From: Ramlibacter albus
Lineage (GTDB): Bacteria > Pseudomonadota > Gammaproteobacteria > Burkholderiales > Burkholderiaceae_C
Length of the DNA: 64,000 nt
Assembly: GCF_014297445.1 (NCBI RefSeq)
Contig: NZ_JACORU010000001.1
Coordinates: 1,302,001-1,366,000, forward strand
Reading direction: 5' to 3'
Shown: positions 16,848 to 25,412 of the stretch, in pieces
Layout of the letters: each line of letters opens with the position of its first letter
How positions within the stretch are numbered: the first letter of the stretch is position 1
Made by a program: the position numbers and the translations under genes
Notes under the pieces: generated by a model
What the model was told of the DNA's origin: nothing
Seen by the model: the letters and a program-made list of their open reading frames with translations, nothing else
Database searches by the model: none

Positions 16848-17931
16848 CGCTGCCCGCAGTCTGGATGAACGAGCGGAAGACATACTCGGAGACATCGGCC
16901 ATTTCCTGCGCCGTCAGCACCTTGTCCCACGCCGGCATCTCGGAGCCGCGCTTGCCCGCCGATACCCCGGCGTAGATCGCCGGGCGGTTGAGGATGCCGC
17001 GCGACTCTTCGCTCGTGAAGACCCGCGGCTTGGGGTTGATGAAGTACGCGCGCGGGCCCTGCCCGTCGCCCTTGGCGCCGTGGCAGGTCGCGCAGTTCGC
17101 GTCGTAGAACTTGCGGCCAGCCGCGATGTCGCCCTTGAGGTTGTTGGGGAACGGCAGCTTCATGTCGGCCTTGAATGCTTGTGCGGGCGCAGACGGTGCC
17201 GCCGCGGGCGCATTCACCGGCACGCCACGCGCATGGGTGCCGCTGATGCCGGCCAGGCCGTCCACACGCATGATCGACGTGCGGATGTAGTCCACCACCT
17301 CCTCGATGTCCTTGGGGCTGAGCTTCTGGCCATACGCCTGCATCGCGGTGTTGGGCTTGCCCGCGGCCACCGCGGCGATCATCCTGTCGCGCGTGAGTTC
17401 GGCCAGCGCCTGCGGCGAGGAGAAGTCGCGCGGGGCAGGGCGCAGGTTCGCGCTGGCCCACATGGAGCCCGCGCCGCGGTCGCCGTGGCACACGGAGCAC
17501 ACGCGCGCATAGACCTGCCGGCCGCGGCTCGCGTCGGTGACGCTCGGGCGCATGAAGGTGTTGCGCACGTAATCGACGACTTCGACGATCTGCTTGTCGT
17601 CCAGCTGCGTCTTCCACGCGGTCATGGCCGTGCCGGGCACGCCGCCCTTGACGGCGGCGATCATGCGCTCGCGCGTGAGCTCCTGCGCGCTTTGCGACGT
17701 GGTGAAGTCGCGCGGCGGCGGCTTCAGGCTGTTCTGCGCGCGGCTCTTGCCGTCGCCCGCGTCGCCGTGGCACACCGAGCAGTAGTTGTGGTACAGCGCG
17801 GCCGGCGTCTGCGGCGCCGCCGTGCGGTCGCCCGCGTGCGCTTCGGGCGCGGCCCAGGCGGCGGCCAGCACCAGCAGGGCGGCGGCAAGCTCGCAAACGC
17901 GTCGGGTCATCTTGTCGGCTCCATCGAACAT
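16828..17931 (-). CDS. Trihaem c-type cytochrome
   Basis: A 367-residue exported protein with three class I cytochrome domains in tandem. Haem sites are CSVCH, CSVCH and CATCH, each followed by GDxGxG or GAKGDG, a PRDF or PRVFTS segment and a Met-ligand loop (PGTAMTAW, PNTAMQAY, GSEMPAW). Residues about 9-33 form the signal peptide (ALLVLAAAWAAPEAHA). An Ala/Pro linker separates domains two and three. ATG at 17931 is preceded by GGAG; ATG at 17910 is an alternative. It is the first gene of the minus-strand operon driven from 17961-17976. Confidence 0.87.
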   Translation of the reverse strand: MFDGADKMTRRVCELAAALLVLAAAWAAPEAHAGDRTAAPQTPAALYHNYCSVCHGDAGDGKSRAQNSLKPPPRDFTTSQSAQELTRERMIAAVKGGVPGTAMTAWKTQLDDKQIVEVVDYVRNTFMRPSVTDASRGRQVYARVCSVCHGDRGAGSMWASANLRPAPRDFSSPQALAELTRDRMIAAVAAGKPNTAMQAYGQKLSPKDIEEVVDYIRTSIMRVDGLAGISGTHARGVPVNAPAAAPSAPAQAFKADMKLPFPNNLKGDIAAGRKFYDANCATCHGAKGDGQGPRAYFINPKPRVFTSEESRGILNRPAIYAGVSAGKRGSEMPAWDKVLTAQEMADVSEYVFRSFIQTAGSDVAKKK

Positions 17932-17960
17932 GGGAACTCCACTGAGTTTGGAACCCCTAG

Positions 17961-17976
17961 TGCAAAGCCCATGCCA
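17961..17976 (-). promoter_or_regulatory. Sigma-54 promoter, minus-strand cytochrome operon
   Basis: Read on the minus strand: TGGCATG-GGCT-TTGCA, one mismatch to consensus and exact GG-N10-GC spacing. The -12 element is about 30 bases from the ATG at 17931. It is back to back with the plus-strand site at 17991. Confidence 0.72.
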
Positions 17977-17990
17977 CCCGTCAACTCCCG

Positions 17991-18006
17991 TGGCATGGCG
18001 CTTGCG
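17991..18006 (+). promoter_or_regulatory. Sigma-54 promoter, NHL lipoprotein gene
   Basis: TGGCATG-GCGC-TTGCG, GG-N10-GC spacing exact. The ATG at 18042 follows at the expected distance. It forms a divergent pair with the site at 17961-17976, only 14 bp away. Confidence 0.7.
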
Positions 18007-18041
18007 TTTCGCCCGCCACCGCCATGGAGGCAGAGACGAAC

Positions 18042-19136
18042 ATGAGCCCGAAATTCCCGAAAACGCGATTCGCCTGCGCAGCACTGGGAATCGCCGTGCT
18101 GCTCGCCATGGGCGGCTGCGTCACCCAACCCACCGTTCCCGAGAAGAAGGCCGAGATCCCCGCCTTCCCGCCGCCGCCCGAGGCGGCGCGCATCGTGTGG
18201 GAACGCTCGATCCACAGCAGCGCCGACGTGGTGGACGACAGCAAGGACGGCGCGCTGCGGCGTTTCGTCACCGGCGAGGTCCGCGCGGGCGAGGGCCTCG
18301 ACAAGCCCTATGGCGTGGCGGTGCGCAACGGCAAGGTCTACGTGGGCGACACGGTGGCTCGCAACGTGGTCGTCTACGACCTCAACGCGCGCAAGTTCAC
18401 GCGCCTGGGCATCGAGGAGCCCGGCGGCCTGCGCATGCCCTTCGGCATCGACATCGACCCGCAGGGCAACGTGTACGTGCTGGACGGCACGCTCAAGCGC
18501 GTGCATGTCTACGACGCGAACGGCAAGTTCCTGCGCATGCTGGGCAACGACATGAAGTGGAGCCGCCCCGCCGGCCTGGCGCTGGACGCGAAGCGGCGGC
18601 GCATCTACGTGGTGGACGCCGGCGGCGTGGACAGCAACGACCACAAGGTGCGGGCCATCGACCTCGATACCGGCAAGGCGCTGCTGGAGATCGGCAAGCG
18701 CGGCGACGGCAACGGCGAGTTCAACCTGCCGCGCGACGCGGTGGTCGGTGCCGACGGCCTGCTCTATGTGGTGGACGGCGGCAACTTCCGCATCCAGGTC
18801 TTCGACGCCGACGGCAAGTTCGTCAAGACCTTCGGCGCGATCGGGCGACAGAGCGGCCAGTTCGCGCGGCCCAAGGAAATCGCGGCGGACAACGAAGGCA
18901 ACATCTACGTGGCGGACAGCGCGTTCGGCAATTTCCAGATCTTCAACAAGGAAGGCCAGCTGCTGCTGGACGTCGGCTCGCGCGGCCCGCAGGACCAGCC
19001 CGCCAAGTTCATGCTGCCTTCGGGCATCGCGGTGGACAGCGACGGCCGCATCTACATGGTGGACCAGTTCTTCCGCAAGGTCGAAGTGTTCCGGCCCGCA
19101 CACCTTCCGGCCAACGCGGCGTACGGAAAGCGCTGA
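18042..19136 (+). CDS. NHL-repeat beta-propeller lipoprotein
   Basis: A 364-residue exported protein with a lipobox (LLAMGGCVT) and about six NHL repeats (YGVAVRNGKVYVGDTVARNV, FGIDIDPQGNVYVLDGTLKR, and similar at regular spacing of 45-50 residues), so a six-bladed propeller is expected. There is no haem site. Two paralogues are encoded at 27229 and 28236. Such propellers are found near secreted multihaem cytochromes in metal-reducing bacteria, where a scaffold or assembly role has been proposed; the role here is inferred. It has its own sigma-54 promoter. Confidence 0.87.
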   Translation: MSPKFPKTRFACAALGIAVLLAMGGCVTQPTVPEKKAEIPAFPPPPEAARIVWERSIHSSADVVDDSKDGALRRFVTGEVRAGEGLDKPYGVAVRNGKVYVGDTVARNVVVYDLNARKFTRLGIEEPGGLRMPFGIDIDPQGNVYVLDGTLKRVHVYDANGKFLRMLGNDMKWSRPAGLALDAKRRRIYVVDAGGVDSNDHKVRAIDLDTGKALLEIGKRGDGNGEFNLPRDAVVGADGLLYVVDGGNFRIQVFDADGKFVKTFGAIGRQSGQFARPKEIAADNEGNIYVADSAFGNFQIFNKEGQLLLDVGSRGPQDQPAKFMLPSGIAVDSDGRIYMVDQFFRKVEVFRPAHLPANAAYGKR

Positions 19137-19171
19137 TGCGTTTCCTGCTTCTCGCAATGGACATCCGTGTT

Positions 19172-19187
19172 TTCCTGAATGTAGGAA
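19172..19187. promoter_or_regulatory. Candidate activator site upstream of four-haem cytochrome
   Basis: TTCCTGAATGTAGGAA, a TTCC-N8-GGAA dyad centred about 70 bp upstream of the sigma-54 site at 19250, like the one at 15206. Confidence 0.45.
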
Positions 19188-19204
19188 GCCGCGGCCCCGG
19201 AAGC

Positions 19205-19218
19205 TTGACGCAGGTCAA
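19205..19218. promoter_or_regulatory. FNR/CRP-family box
   Basis: TTGACGCAGGTCAA is a perfect TTGAC-N4-GTCAA dyad (arms extend to GCTTGAC/GTCAAGC, 19203-19220), the form bound by FNR/ANR/DNR-type regulators. It lies 31 bp upstream of the -24 element, suggesting oxygen or nitric oxide input on top of sigma-54 control. Confidence 0.5.
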
Positions 19219-19249
19219 GCAAAACGGCCCCGCGAGCGGTTTCGCGCGC

Positions 19250-19265
19250 TGGCACGCAACCTGCG
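19250..19265 (+). promoter_or_regulatory. Sigma-54 promoter, four-haem cytochrome operon
   Basis: TGGCACG-CAAC-CTGCG: perfect -24 element, GG-N10-GC spacing exact. The predicted start near 19276 leaves a 30-base leader containing GGAGAGAGAG before the ATG at 19306. Confidence 0.7.
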
Positions 19266-19305
19266 AATCAGGCCCACATACCTACACCTGACATAGGAGA
19301 GAGAG

Positions 19306-20139
19306 ATGGGCATCAAGAGCGATTTCGCGAAGCTGGTGATGGGCCTTGCCGTGGCAGTTGCCGGCATGGCCATCCACCTTCCCGCCGACGCGCAGATCAA
19401 GAACACGAAGCACAACCTGGGCACCACCACGGGCGGCACGGGGGTGAACAAGTTCGACGGCACGACGGAAATCTGCGTGTTCTGCCACACGCCCCACGGT
19501 TCGGACACCAGCGCCGTCGTTCCCCTGTGGAACCGCACGCTGCCCAACCCGAACACGTTCACCACGTATGACAGCCTGGGCACCTCCACGCTGGACGGCA
19601 AGACCGCGCCGGTGGGCTCCGTGTCCATCGCGTGCCTCTCGTGCCACGACGGCGTGACGTCGATGAGCGCGGTGATCAACGCGCCGGGCTCCGGCACCGC
19701 GGGCGACAGCGCCTGGCAGGCCGGCACCTGGTCCGGCGCCAACCAGACCGGCGGCGTCATGAAGGCCGGCATCATCGCCAACCTCGGCCAGGACCTGAAG
19801 AACGACCACCCGATCGGCATCCAGTACGGCGGCGGCGGCATCACGGCCACGTCCCCAGCGGCCGCGACGCGCGACAGCGACTTCAAGACTCCCGCCAACG
19901 CCAGCATCAACGGCACCACCGTGTGGTGGGTCGACACCGAAGCCACGCCGAACAACGCGCGCAACAAGACGGACATGATTCTCTACACCCGCGCACCCGG
20001 CAAGGGCTACACGGGCCAGACCGACAGCGAGCCCTTCGTCGAGTGCGCCAGCTGCCATGACCCGCACAGCACCAACGCCACGTTCCTGCGCATCGCCAAT
20101 GCCGGCAGCGCCGTGTGCCTGGCCTGCCACGTGAAGTAA
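19306..20139 (+). CDS. Four-haem c-type cytochrome
   Basis: A 277-residue exported cytochrome with a signal peptide (residues 1-30, ending PADAQ) and four haem sites: CVFCH, CLSCH, CASCH and CLACH. The layout (NTKHNL, ICVFCHTPH, PLWNR, CLSCHDG, CASCHDPH) is repeated in the first part of the 11-haem protein encoded at 29288, so the two share a four-haem module. Other histidines (KNDHPIG, KHNL) can serve as axial ligands. It is followed by a strong terminator, so it should be made in excess of downstream genes. Small four-haem proteins of this size can polymerise into cytochrome filaments in other bacteria; that is a hypothesis here. Confidence 0.87.
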   Translation: MGIKSDFAKLVMGLAVAVAGMAIHLPADAQIKNTKHNLGTTTGGTGVNKFDGTTEICVFCHTPHGSDTSAVVPLWNRTLPNPNTFTTYDSLGTSTLDGKTAPVGSVSIACLSCHDGVTSMSAVINAPGSGTAGDSAWQAGTWSGANQTGGVMKAGIIANLGQDLKNDHPIGIQYGGGGITATSPAAATRDSDFKTPANASINGTTVWWVDTEATPNNARNKTDMILYTRAPGKGYTGQTDSEPFVECASCHDPHSTNATFLRIANAGSAVCLACHVK

Positions 20140-20167
20140 GAACCGGTTTCTGCAAGCGAGTGATTTC

Positions 20168-20191
20168 GGGGCACTGGGTGCCCCGTTTTTT
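20168..20191 (+). terminator. Rho-independent terminator inside the cytochrome operon
   Basis: GGGGCAC-tgg-GTGCCCC followed by G and TTTTTT. It lies between the four-haem gene and the isomerase gene, with no promoter seen in the 20 bases left before 20212, so downstream genes may depend on read-through. Confidence 0.85.
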
Positions 20192-20211
20192 CTCCCGAAA
20201 GGCGTACGACC

Positions 20212-21153
20212 ATGATCCTCCGCAGCATCGCATTCGCCGCCGCCCTCGCATGCGGCGCGGCCCTCGCGGCCAATGATGCGCCCTTCGCGAAAGTGGGCGA
20301 CGTCGTCATCACGCAGCAGGACTACGAGGCCGCGTTCGCGCAGGCGGCGCGCAGCAAGTTCTATCACGGCAAGCCGCCCGAGGGCGCGGTCGCCGCGCTG
20401 CAGCGCGAAGTCGCGCAGGACCTCGTCGATGCGGTCCTTCTCTCGAAGGAAGCGAAGAAGCGCGGCATCAAGCCCGACACCGCATCGGTGAAGAAGACCA
20501 TCGACGCGTACGAGGCGCGCTACAAGGACAGCGCGCAGTGGAAGCAGAACCGCGCGCGCCTCCTGCCCGGCATCCAGGCGAAGCTGGAGCGCGACAGCGT
20601 CGTCGAACAGCTGACGAAGCAGGTGCGGCAGGTGGGCGAGCCCACGGCGCGCCAGCTCGAGCAGTACTGGGAGACGCACAAGGACAAGTTCACCTCGCCC
20701 GAGCAGCTGCACGTGGCGATGATCCTGCTGAAGGTCGACCCGTCTTCGCCGCAGTCCAAGTGGGACGCCGCCAAGTCCGAAGGTGCGGCGATCCACAAGC
20801 GGCTCAAATCCGGCGCCGATTTCGCCCAGCTCGCGCAGCTGCACTCCGGCGACGGCTCTTCGCAGAAAGGCGGCGACCTCGGGTACGTGCACCACGGCAT
20901 GCTGCCCGAAGCCGCACAGGGTGTCGTGGACAAGATGAAGCCCGGCGACCTGAGCGAGCCCGTCGTGCTGCTCGAAGGCGTGGCGCTCTTCAAGCTGCAG
21001 GGCCGCAAGCCGCCGCAGCTCAACCCGCTCGACTCGGTGCGCCAGCGCGCGCAGGACCTGTGGATGCGCGAGCGCGGCGACGAGGCCTGGAACGCGCTGC
21101 TCGCGAAGCTGCGGCGTGAGACGCCCTCGAAGATCGACGAGTCCAAGTTTTGA
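20212..21153 (+). CDS. Parvulin-type peptidyl-prolyl isomerase
   Basis: A 313-residue periplasmic foldase of the SurA/PpiC type: signal peptide (1-20), an N-terminal helical chaperone domain, and a parvulin domain at about 165-262 (HVAMILLKV, FAQLAQLHSGDGSSQKGGDL, LGYVHHGMLPEA). It starts an unbroken run of 14 same-strand genes to 34126, nearly all with touching or overlapping ends. The next gene encodes an outer-membrane barrel, so it probably helps fold that barrel or the secreted cytochromes. Confidence 0.87.
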   Translation: MILRSIAFAAALACGAALAANDAPFAKVGDVVITQQDYEAAFAQAARSKFYHGKPPEGAVAALQREVAQDLVDAVLLSKEAKKRGIKPDTASVKKTIDAYEARYKDSAQWKQNRARLLPGIQAKLERDSVVEQLTKQVRQVGEPTARQLEQYWETHKDKFTSPEQLHVAMILLKVDPSSPQSKWDAAKSEGAAIHKRLKSGADFAQLAQLHSGDGSSQKGGDLGYVHHGMLPEAAQGVVDKMKPGDLSEPVVLLEGVALFKLQGRKPPQLNPLDSVRQRAQDLWMRERGDEAWNALLAKLRRETPSKIDESKF

Positions 21154-23079
21154 ATGCGCCGCGGCTCCCGCCTCCTTCTCGCGCTGCTGGCCGTGGCCGC
21201 GGCCGGGGGCGTGGCGGCGCAGCAGGAGCGCTCCCCGACGTCTGACGCGCGAGTCGCGCAGCCACCGCCCGCCGAGGAGGGCAACGAGCCGGGCGGCTTC
21301 AAGGGCCTGTTCGATTTCAACTGGGGCGGCCTGCCGCCCATCCGGACCGCGGGCTCGCTCGCCTACGACCTGCGCGCGTCGCGCGCCAAAGGCGAGGCGA
21401 GCACGATGGCGCACCTGTTCACCGGCACGTTCGGTGCACGGACCTACATCTACCAGCCGTGGTTCGCGACCGTGCAGGCGAGCCTGCGGCTGACGAGTGC
21501 GCACACGCGCACCGGCGCGGTCGACGACCCCTTTGCGCCGCATCCCGCCACCGCCGGCCGCGAGCAGTTCGCCAGCGGCAATGCCCGCATCGACGTGTTC
21601 CCGCGCAGCCGCTTTCCCTTCGAGGTGCACGTCGACCGGGTGGACAGCCGCATCGACTCGGGCCTCTCGACGGGGCTGGACTTCCGCACCACCAGCATCG
21701 GCATGACCCAGCGCTACCGGCCCGCCACCGGCAACTGGAACGTGAGCGCGGGTTACGAGCACCGCGAACAGTCGGGCACCGGCTTTCGCGACACGCAGGA
21801 CTCGCTCACCGCCGACTTCGGCCTGCGCTGGAAGGAGAACGACCTGTCCGTCGGCGGCTCGCTCTCGCACGCGCGGCGCCGGCTCGTGGGCGAGAGCAGC
21901 GACTTCCGCAGCCTGGTGGCGCGCCACTCGTGGTCGCCGGTGGGGCCGTTCTCGCTGAACACCACCGTGAACCTCACGCAGACAGTGGACGAGTTCGCCG
22001 GCGCGCCGAGCGACATCAGCGTGCTGCAGGTCTCCAGCGTGGGGCTGTGGCACCGCGAGGGCTCGCCGCTGTCGCTCAGCGGCGCCGCGCGCGCCGTGGT
22101 GCTGCGCGACGACGTCACCGGTCACGGCATCGACAACCTGTCGTTCACGGCAGGCGCGAACTACGAGCTCACGCGCAACCTGCGCCTCACCGCCAACGGG
22201 ACCGTGACCACCACGCGCAGCAGCGGCGCGCAGGCGCAGGGCTTCAGCGGCTCGGCCGGCGTGAGCTGGCAGGCCGACACGCTGAACTTCGCCCAGTTCC
22301 GCTACGACCGCTTCGCGACGGTGAATGCCTCCGTCGCCGCGTCGAGCGGCTCGCAGGTGGAAGACGAGACGCAGGGCACCGTGAACGCGCAGGCCGGGCA
22401 CTCGGTGACGCGCGCGTGGCCGCTCGGCTCGTCGTCGGCACTTTCGCTCACCGCCAGCCAGAGCCTGTCGGTCTCGCGCATCGAAAGCAGCCTGCCCGCG
22501 CAGGCGGCGCAGCTCGCGTCGTCCCGCAATTCGCAGCGCACCGCGCTGCACATGGGCTCGCTCACGTGGACCGCGGGCGGCGACAACAAGAGCCTTTACG
22601 CCCGGCTGACATTCAGCGACTCGCGCGAGCTGGGCGGCAGCCATGCCCGCTTCCAGTTATGGAATTTCCAGATTTCGGGAACCATCGAGTTCAACCGCTG
22701 GCGCTCGCTGGGCGGCGACTTCACGCTGCAGCGCGTGGCGCAGCGCGTGGGCGACCACTACCTCGACGCGGGCACGGGGCTCATCCCGGGGGAAACCACG
22801 GGTTCGACGAGCGCGAGCGGCGAGATCACGTACCGCGACAACCGCTTCCTCGACATGCCGGGGCTGCGCTTCACGTCGCGCATCAAGCTGGCCCAGGATG
22901 TGCTGAGACAGGCTGGGACGCTGCCCTCGCTTCCCGATCGTGAGACACGCATGTGGGAGAACCGCCTCGACTGGTCCGTCGGCCGCCTCGAGACGGGGAC
23001 GCTCTACCGGCTGTCGCAGGTGGAGGGCAAGCGGCGCGACTTCCTGATGTTCAGGGTGCAGCGCAATTTTGGAGATTAG
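21154..23079 (+). CDS. Outer-membrane beta-barrel, porin-cytochrome type
   Basis: A 641-residue exported protein with a signal peptide (residues 1-22) and then regular alternation of polar and hydrophobic residues with many aromatic girdle residues, as in large outer-membrane barrels; more than 20 strands are plausible. The N-terminal mature part carries a short acidic and Pro-rich segment. No CXXCH is present. Its place among multihaem cytochromes recalls the porin subunits (MtrB, PioB, OmbB) that sheath a cytochrome through the outer membrane; sequence identity to those was not tested. ATG follows the TGA of the isomerase gene directly. Confidence 0.75.
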   Translation: MRRGSRLLLALLAVAAAGGVAAQQERSPTSDARVAQPPPAEEGNEPGGFKGLFDFNWGGLPPIRTAGSLAYDLRASRAKGEASTMAHLFTGTFGARTYIYQPWFATVQASLRLTSAHTRTGAVDDPFAPHPATAGREQFASGNARIDVFPRSRFPFEVHVDRVDSRIDSGLSTGLDFRTTSIGMTQRYRPATGNWNVSAGYEHREQSGTGFRDTQDSLTADFGLRWKENDLSVGGSLSHARRRLVGESSDFRSLVARHSWSPVGPFSLNTTVNLTQTVDEFAGAPSDISVLQVSSVGLWHREGSPLSLSGAARAVVLRDDVTGHGIDNLSFTAGANYELTRNLRLTANGTVTTTRSSGAQAQGFSGSAGVSWQADTLNFAQFRYDRFATVNASVAASSGSQVEDETQGTVNAQAGHSVTRAWPLGSSSALSLTASQSLSVSRIESSLPAQAAQLASSRNSQRTALHMGSLTWTAGGDNKSLYARLTFSDSRELGGSHARFQLWNFQISGTIEFNRWRSLGGDFTLQRVAQRVGDHYLDAGTGLIPGETTGSTSASGEITYRDNRFLDMPGLRFTSRIKLAQDVLRQAGTLPSLPDRETRMWENRLDWSVGRLETGTLYRLSQVEGKRRDFLMFRVQRNFGD

Positions 23080-23089
23080 GGGTCAAGAC

Positions 23090-23509
23090 ATGGACGGCAA
23101 ATCGCGACGCGCGCGCTGGGTGGGCACCACCCTGCTGGCGCTGGCCGCGCTGCTCGGAAGCAGCGTGACGCTCGATGCCCGCGCCGAATACGGCGACGTG
23201 GTGATCAACAACTACTCCGACCAGGCCGGCATGCGGCCGGTCGTGTTTCCGCACTGGTTCCACCGCATCCGCTTCCGCTGCAAGGTGTGCCACGCGGACC
23301 TCGGCTTCAAGTTCAAGGCCGGCGGCAACGAGATCAACATGGTCAAGGTGATCGACGGCCAGTTCTGCGGCGCGTGCCACAACGGCGAAGTCGCGTGGAA
23401 CGTCGAGAACTGCAACATGTGCCACAGCGGCAAGCCCAACACGCCGACGCAGGTGCACGAGAGCACGACCAGCTCGATCGTCACGCCGGCGAAGGGAGCG
23501 AAGCCATGA
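23090..23509 (+). CDS. Trihaem cytochrome c7-like protein (copy A)
   Basis: A 139-residue periplasmic protein with signal peptide and three haem sites, CKVCH, CGACH and CNMCH. The FPHWFHRIRFRCKVCH element, with histidines ahead of the first haem, is typical of c7/c3-like bis-His cytochromes. Near identical in layout to the protein at 26867. ATG at 23090 follows AGGGGT at good distance; a TTG at 23069 would overlap the barrel gene and is less likely. The stop overlaps the next ATG (ATGA). Confidence 0.86.
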   Translation: MDGKSRRARWVGTTLLALAALLGSSVTLDARAEYGDVVINNYSDQAGMRPVVFPHWFHRIRFRCKVCHADLGFKFKAGGNEINMVKVIDGQFCGACHNGEVAWNVENCNMCHSGKPNTPTQVHESTTSSIVTPAKGAKP

Positions 23510-24513
23510 AACGCATCGCACTCGCCGCGGCAGCGGCGCTCCTCGTTTTCAATGCGTCCGCGCAGGACGGCAAGGCCACCTACGAAGGCGGCTGCGTCGC
23601 CTGCCACGGCACCGGCGTGCTCGGTGCGCCCAAGGCCGGCGACACGGCCGCATGGAAGGCGCGCCTGGCCGCGGCGGGCAGCATGGCCGGCCTCGTGGCC
23701 AGCGCGAAAGCCGGCAAGGGCGCGATGCCGCCCAAGGGCGCGATGCCCGCGATCACCGATGCGCAGCTTGCCGGCGCCGTGGCGTACATGGTCGGCCAGG
23801 CGGGCACGGCGACCGCGCAGGCGGCGAAGCCCGCGCCTGCTGCCGCACCTGCGCCGGCCGCGGTTGCGGCGGCGAAGCCTGCGGCGCCAGCGCCCGCGCC
23901 AGCTGCCCCGGCACCCGTCGCGGCTGCACCCGTTGCAGCGCCCGCGCCCGCACCGGTCGCGGCCGTCCAGGTCGCCGCGCCGCAAGGCGTCAACTCCTTC
24001 AACCGCCTGCTGCGCCCGCCGTCACAGCGCAACCGCCCGCCGGCCGAGGACGGCATCCACGACCCGGGCAACGACGGCACGCATGCGCTGCAGCCGCCGC
24101 TGGCCGCGTTCAACGACCTGTCGCGCAGCAACGCGGGCAACCGCGTGGACTGGGTGAAGTCGCTGCGCGAGAACCGCATCACGCCGCGCGCGGACAAGGT
24201 GAATGCCGCCACGCAGCCGATGGTGATGGACCTGAACATCGTGCGCGAAGTGAAGGGCTCCATGCCCGACGTGGTGTACCCGCACAAGCAGCACACCGAG
24301 TGGCTGGACTGCTCCAACTGCCACCCGGCCATCTTCAAGCCGCAGAAGGGCGCCAACCAGATCAGCATGGCCAGCATCCTGCTCGGCGAGGCGTGCGGTA
24401 CTTGCCACGGCAAGGTCGCGTTCCCCGTGTCCGAGTGCCGGCTGTGCCACTCCAAGCCCAAGCAGGCGGCACCCGCCACCGCGGCGGCCGAAGGCACGGC
24501 GGCCAAGCAGTAG
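23506..24513 (+). CDS. Cytochrome c5 / trihaem fusion protein
   Basis: A 335-residue exported protein of two joined electron carriers. Residues 1-102: signal peptide and a cytochrome c5 domain (CVACH, GAMPPKGAMP) very like the protein at 15347. Residues about 103-165: a flexible linker almost wholly Ala and Pro. Residues about 165-320: a trihaem domain (CSNCH, CGTCH, CRLCH; PHKQHTEWLDCSNCH) homologous to the stand-alone protein at 26307. The linker would let the c5 head move, suggesting electron hand-over between periplasmic pool and an outer-membrane complex. Overlaps the gene before it by 4 bp. Confidence 0.87.
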   Translation: MKRIALAAAAALLVFNASAQDGKATYEGGCVACHGTGVLGAPKAGDTAAWKARLAAAGSMAGLVASAKAGKGAMPPKGAMPAITDAQLAGAVAYMVGQAGTATAQAAKPAPAAAPAPAAVAAAKPAAPAPAPAAPAPVAAAPVAAPAPAPVAAVQVAAPQGVNSFNRLLRPPSQRNRPPAEDGIHDPGNDGTHALQPPLAAFNDLSRSNAGNRVDWVKSLRENRITPRADKVNAATQPMVMDLNIVREVKGSMPDVVYPHKQHTEWLDCSNCHPAIFKPQKGANQISMASILLGEACGTCHGKVAFPVSECRLCHSKPKQAAPATAAAEGTAAKQ

Positions 24514-24515
24514 CC

Positions 24516-25412
24516 ATGCTGAAGGCCGCGTTCTGGACCCACGCCGCGATCGTCGTCGCGCTGTCGCAGGCCTTCGCGCAGGCGGACGTGGAGCGGCCGG
24601 CGCCCTCGGCGCAGGCCGTGGAGCAGAAGCTGACGATGCTCGACAAGGTGCTCAACCAGTCGCCGGTGGTCGCGCGCGTCGCGGCGAGCAACAATGAAAA
24701 GGCGCGCAGGCACGTGGCCTCCGCGCGCGAGCTCGCGCTGCACGCGCGCACGCTCACGACGATGGGCCAGTTGCGCGGCGCCGATGCGCTGGTCAACGAG
24801 GCCATCATCGAGATCAGCCGCGCGCAGCAGCTGGTACCCGACCCCGGCAGCCAGCAGGCCGGCGAGCGCGCCCGCTACGCGCAGCTGGAAGACAGCGTGT
24901 CTGCGCTGCGCCGCACCGCCGAGATCGCGCTGCCGCAAGGCGACGCGCGCGCCGCCGAGGCCGCGCAGCGGGTGACGGCCAAGGTGGGCGAGCTCGTGCA
25001 GCAGGCCACCACGCTCGCCCGGGCCGACAAGTACATCGAAGCGAACCGCCAGCTCGACCAGGCGGTGGTGCTGCTGCTGCGCGACGCATCGGCGCGCCTG
25101 GCGGGCCAGACGATCGTTTACGACCGCAAGTTCGCCGACCGCAAGGAGGAGTTCGCCTTCGAGCTGGCGCGGCATCGCAGTTTCGAGCGGCTGGTGCCGC
25201 TGGCGCTGCTGGAGTACCGGCCCTCGCCCGAGGCGCTGGCGCTGGTGGAGCGGCACGTGGCCGAAGCGCGCGAGCTGCGCGAAGCGGCCGAGGGGGTGGC
25301 GGGGCGCGACGCGCTGCTGGCCATCCGCAAGGTCAATGAAGGCACCGACGCGCTGCGGCGCGCCCTGCAGGCCGCGGGCCTGGTGGTGCCGCAGACGATG
25401 GGGAGCAACTGA
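24516..25412 (+). CDS. Exported helical repeat protein (copy C)
   Basis: A 298-residue protein with a signal peptide (residues 1-22, ending AFAQ) and an all-helical, Ala/Arg/Glu-rich mature part of TPR-like character (ARELALHARTLTTMGQLRGA, RADKYIEANRQLDQAVVLLL). No haem site and no family I can name. The C-terminal third matches the next protein (25412): EEFAFELARHRSFERLV against EEYTYEIDRNDTHKMLV and a shared RALQAAG/AIRAAG ending. Probably a periplasmic scaffold or assembly factor for the cytochromes; inferred from context only. Confidence 0.75.
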   Translation: MLKAAFWTHAAIVVALSQAFAQADVERPAPSAQAVEQKLTMLDKVLNQSPVVARVAASNNEKARRHVASARELALHARTLTTMGQLRGADALVNEAIIEISRAQQLVPDPGSQQAGERARYAQLEDSVSALRRTAEIALPQGDARAAEAAQRVTAKVGELVQQATTLARADKYIEANRQLDQAVVLLLRDASARLAGQTIVYDRKFADRKEEFAFELARHRSFERLVPLALLEYRPSPEALALVERHVAEARELREAAEGVAGRDALLAIRKVNEGTDALRRALQAAGLVVPQTMGSN

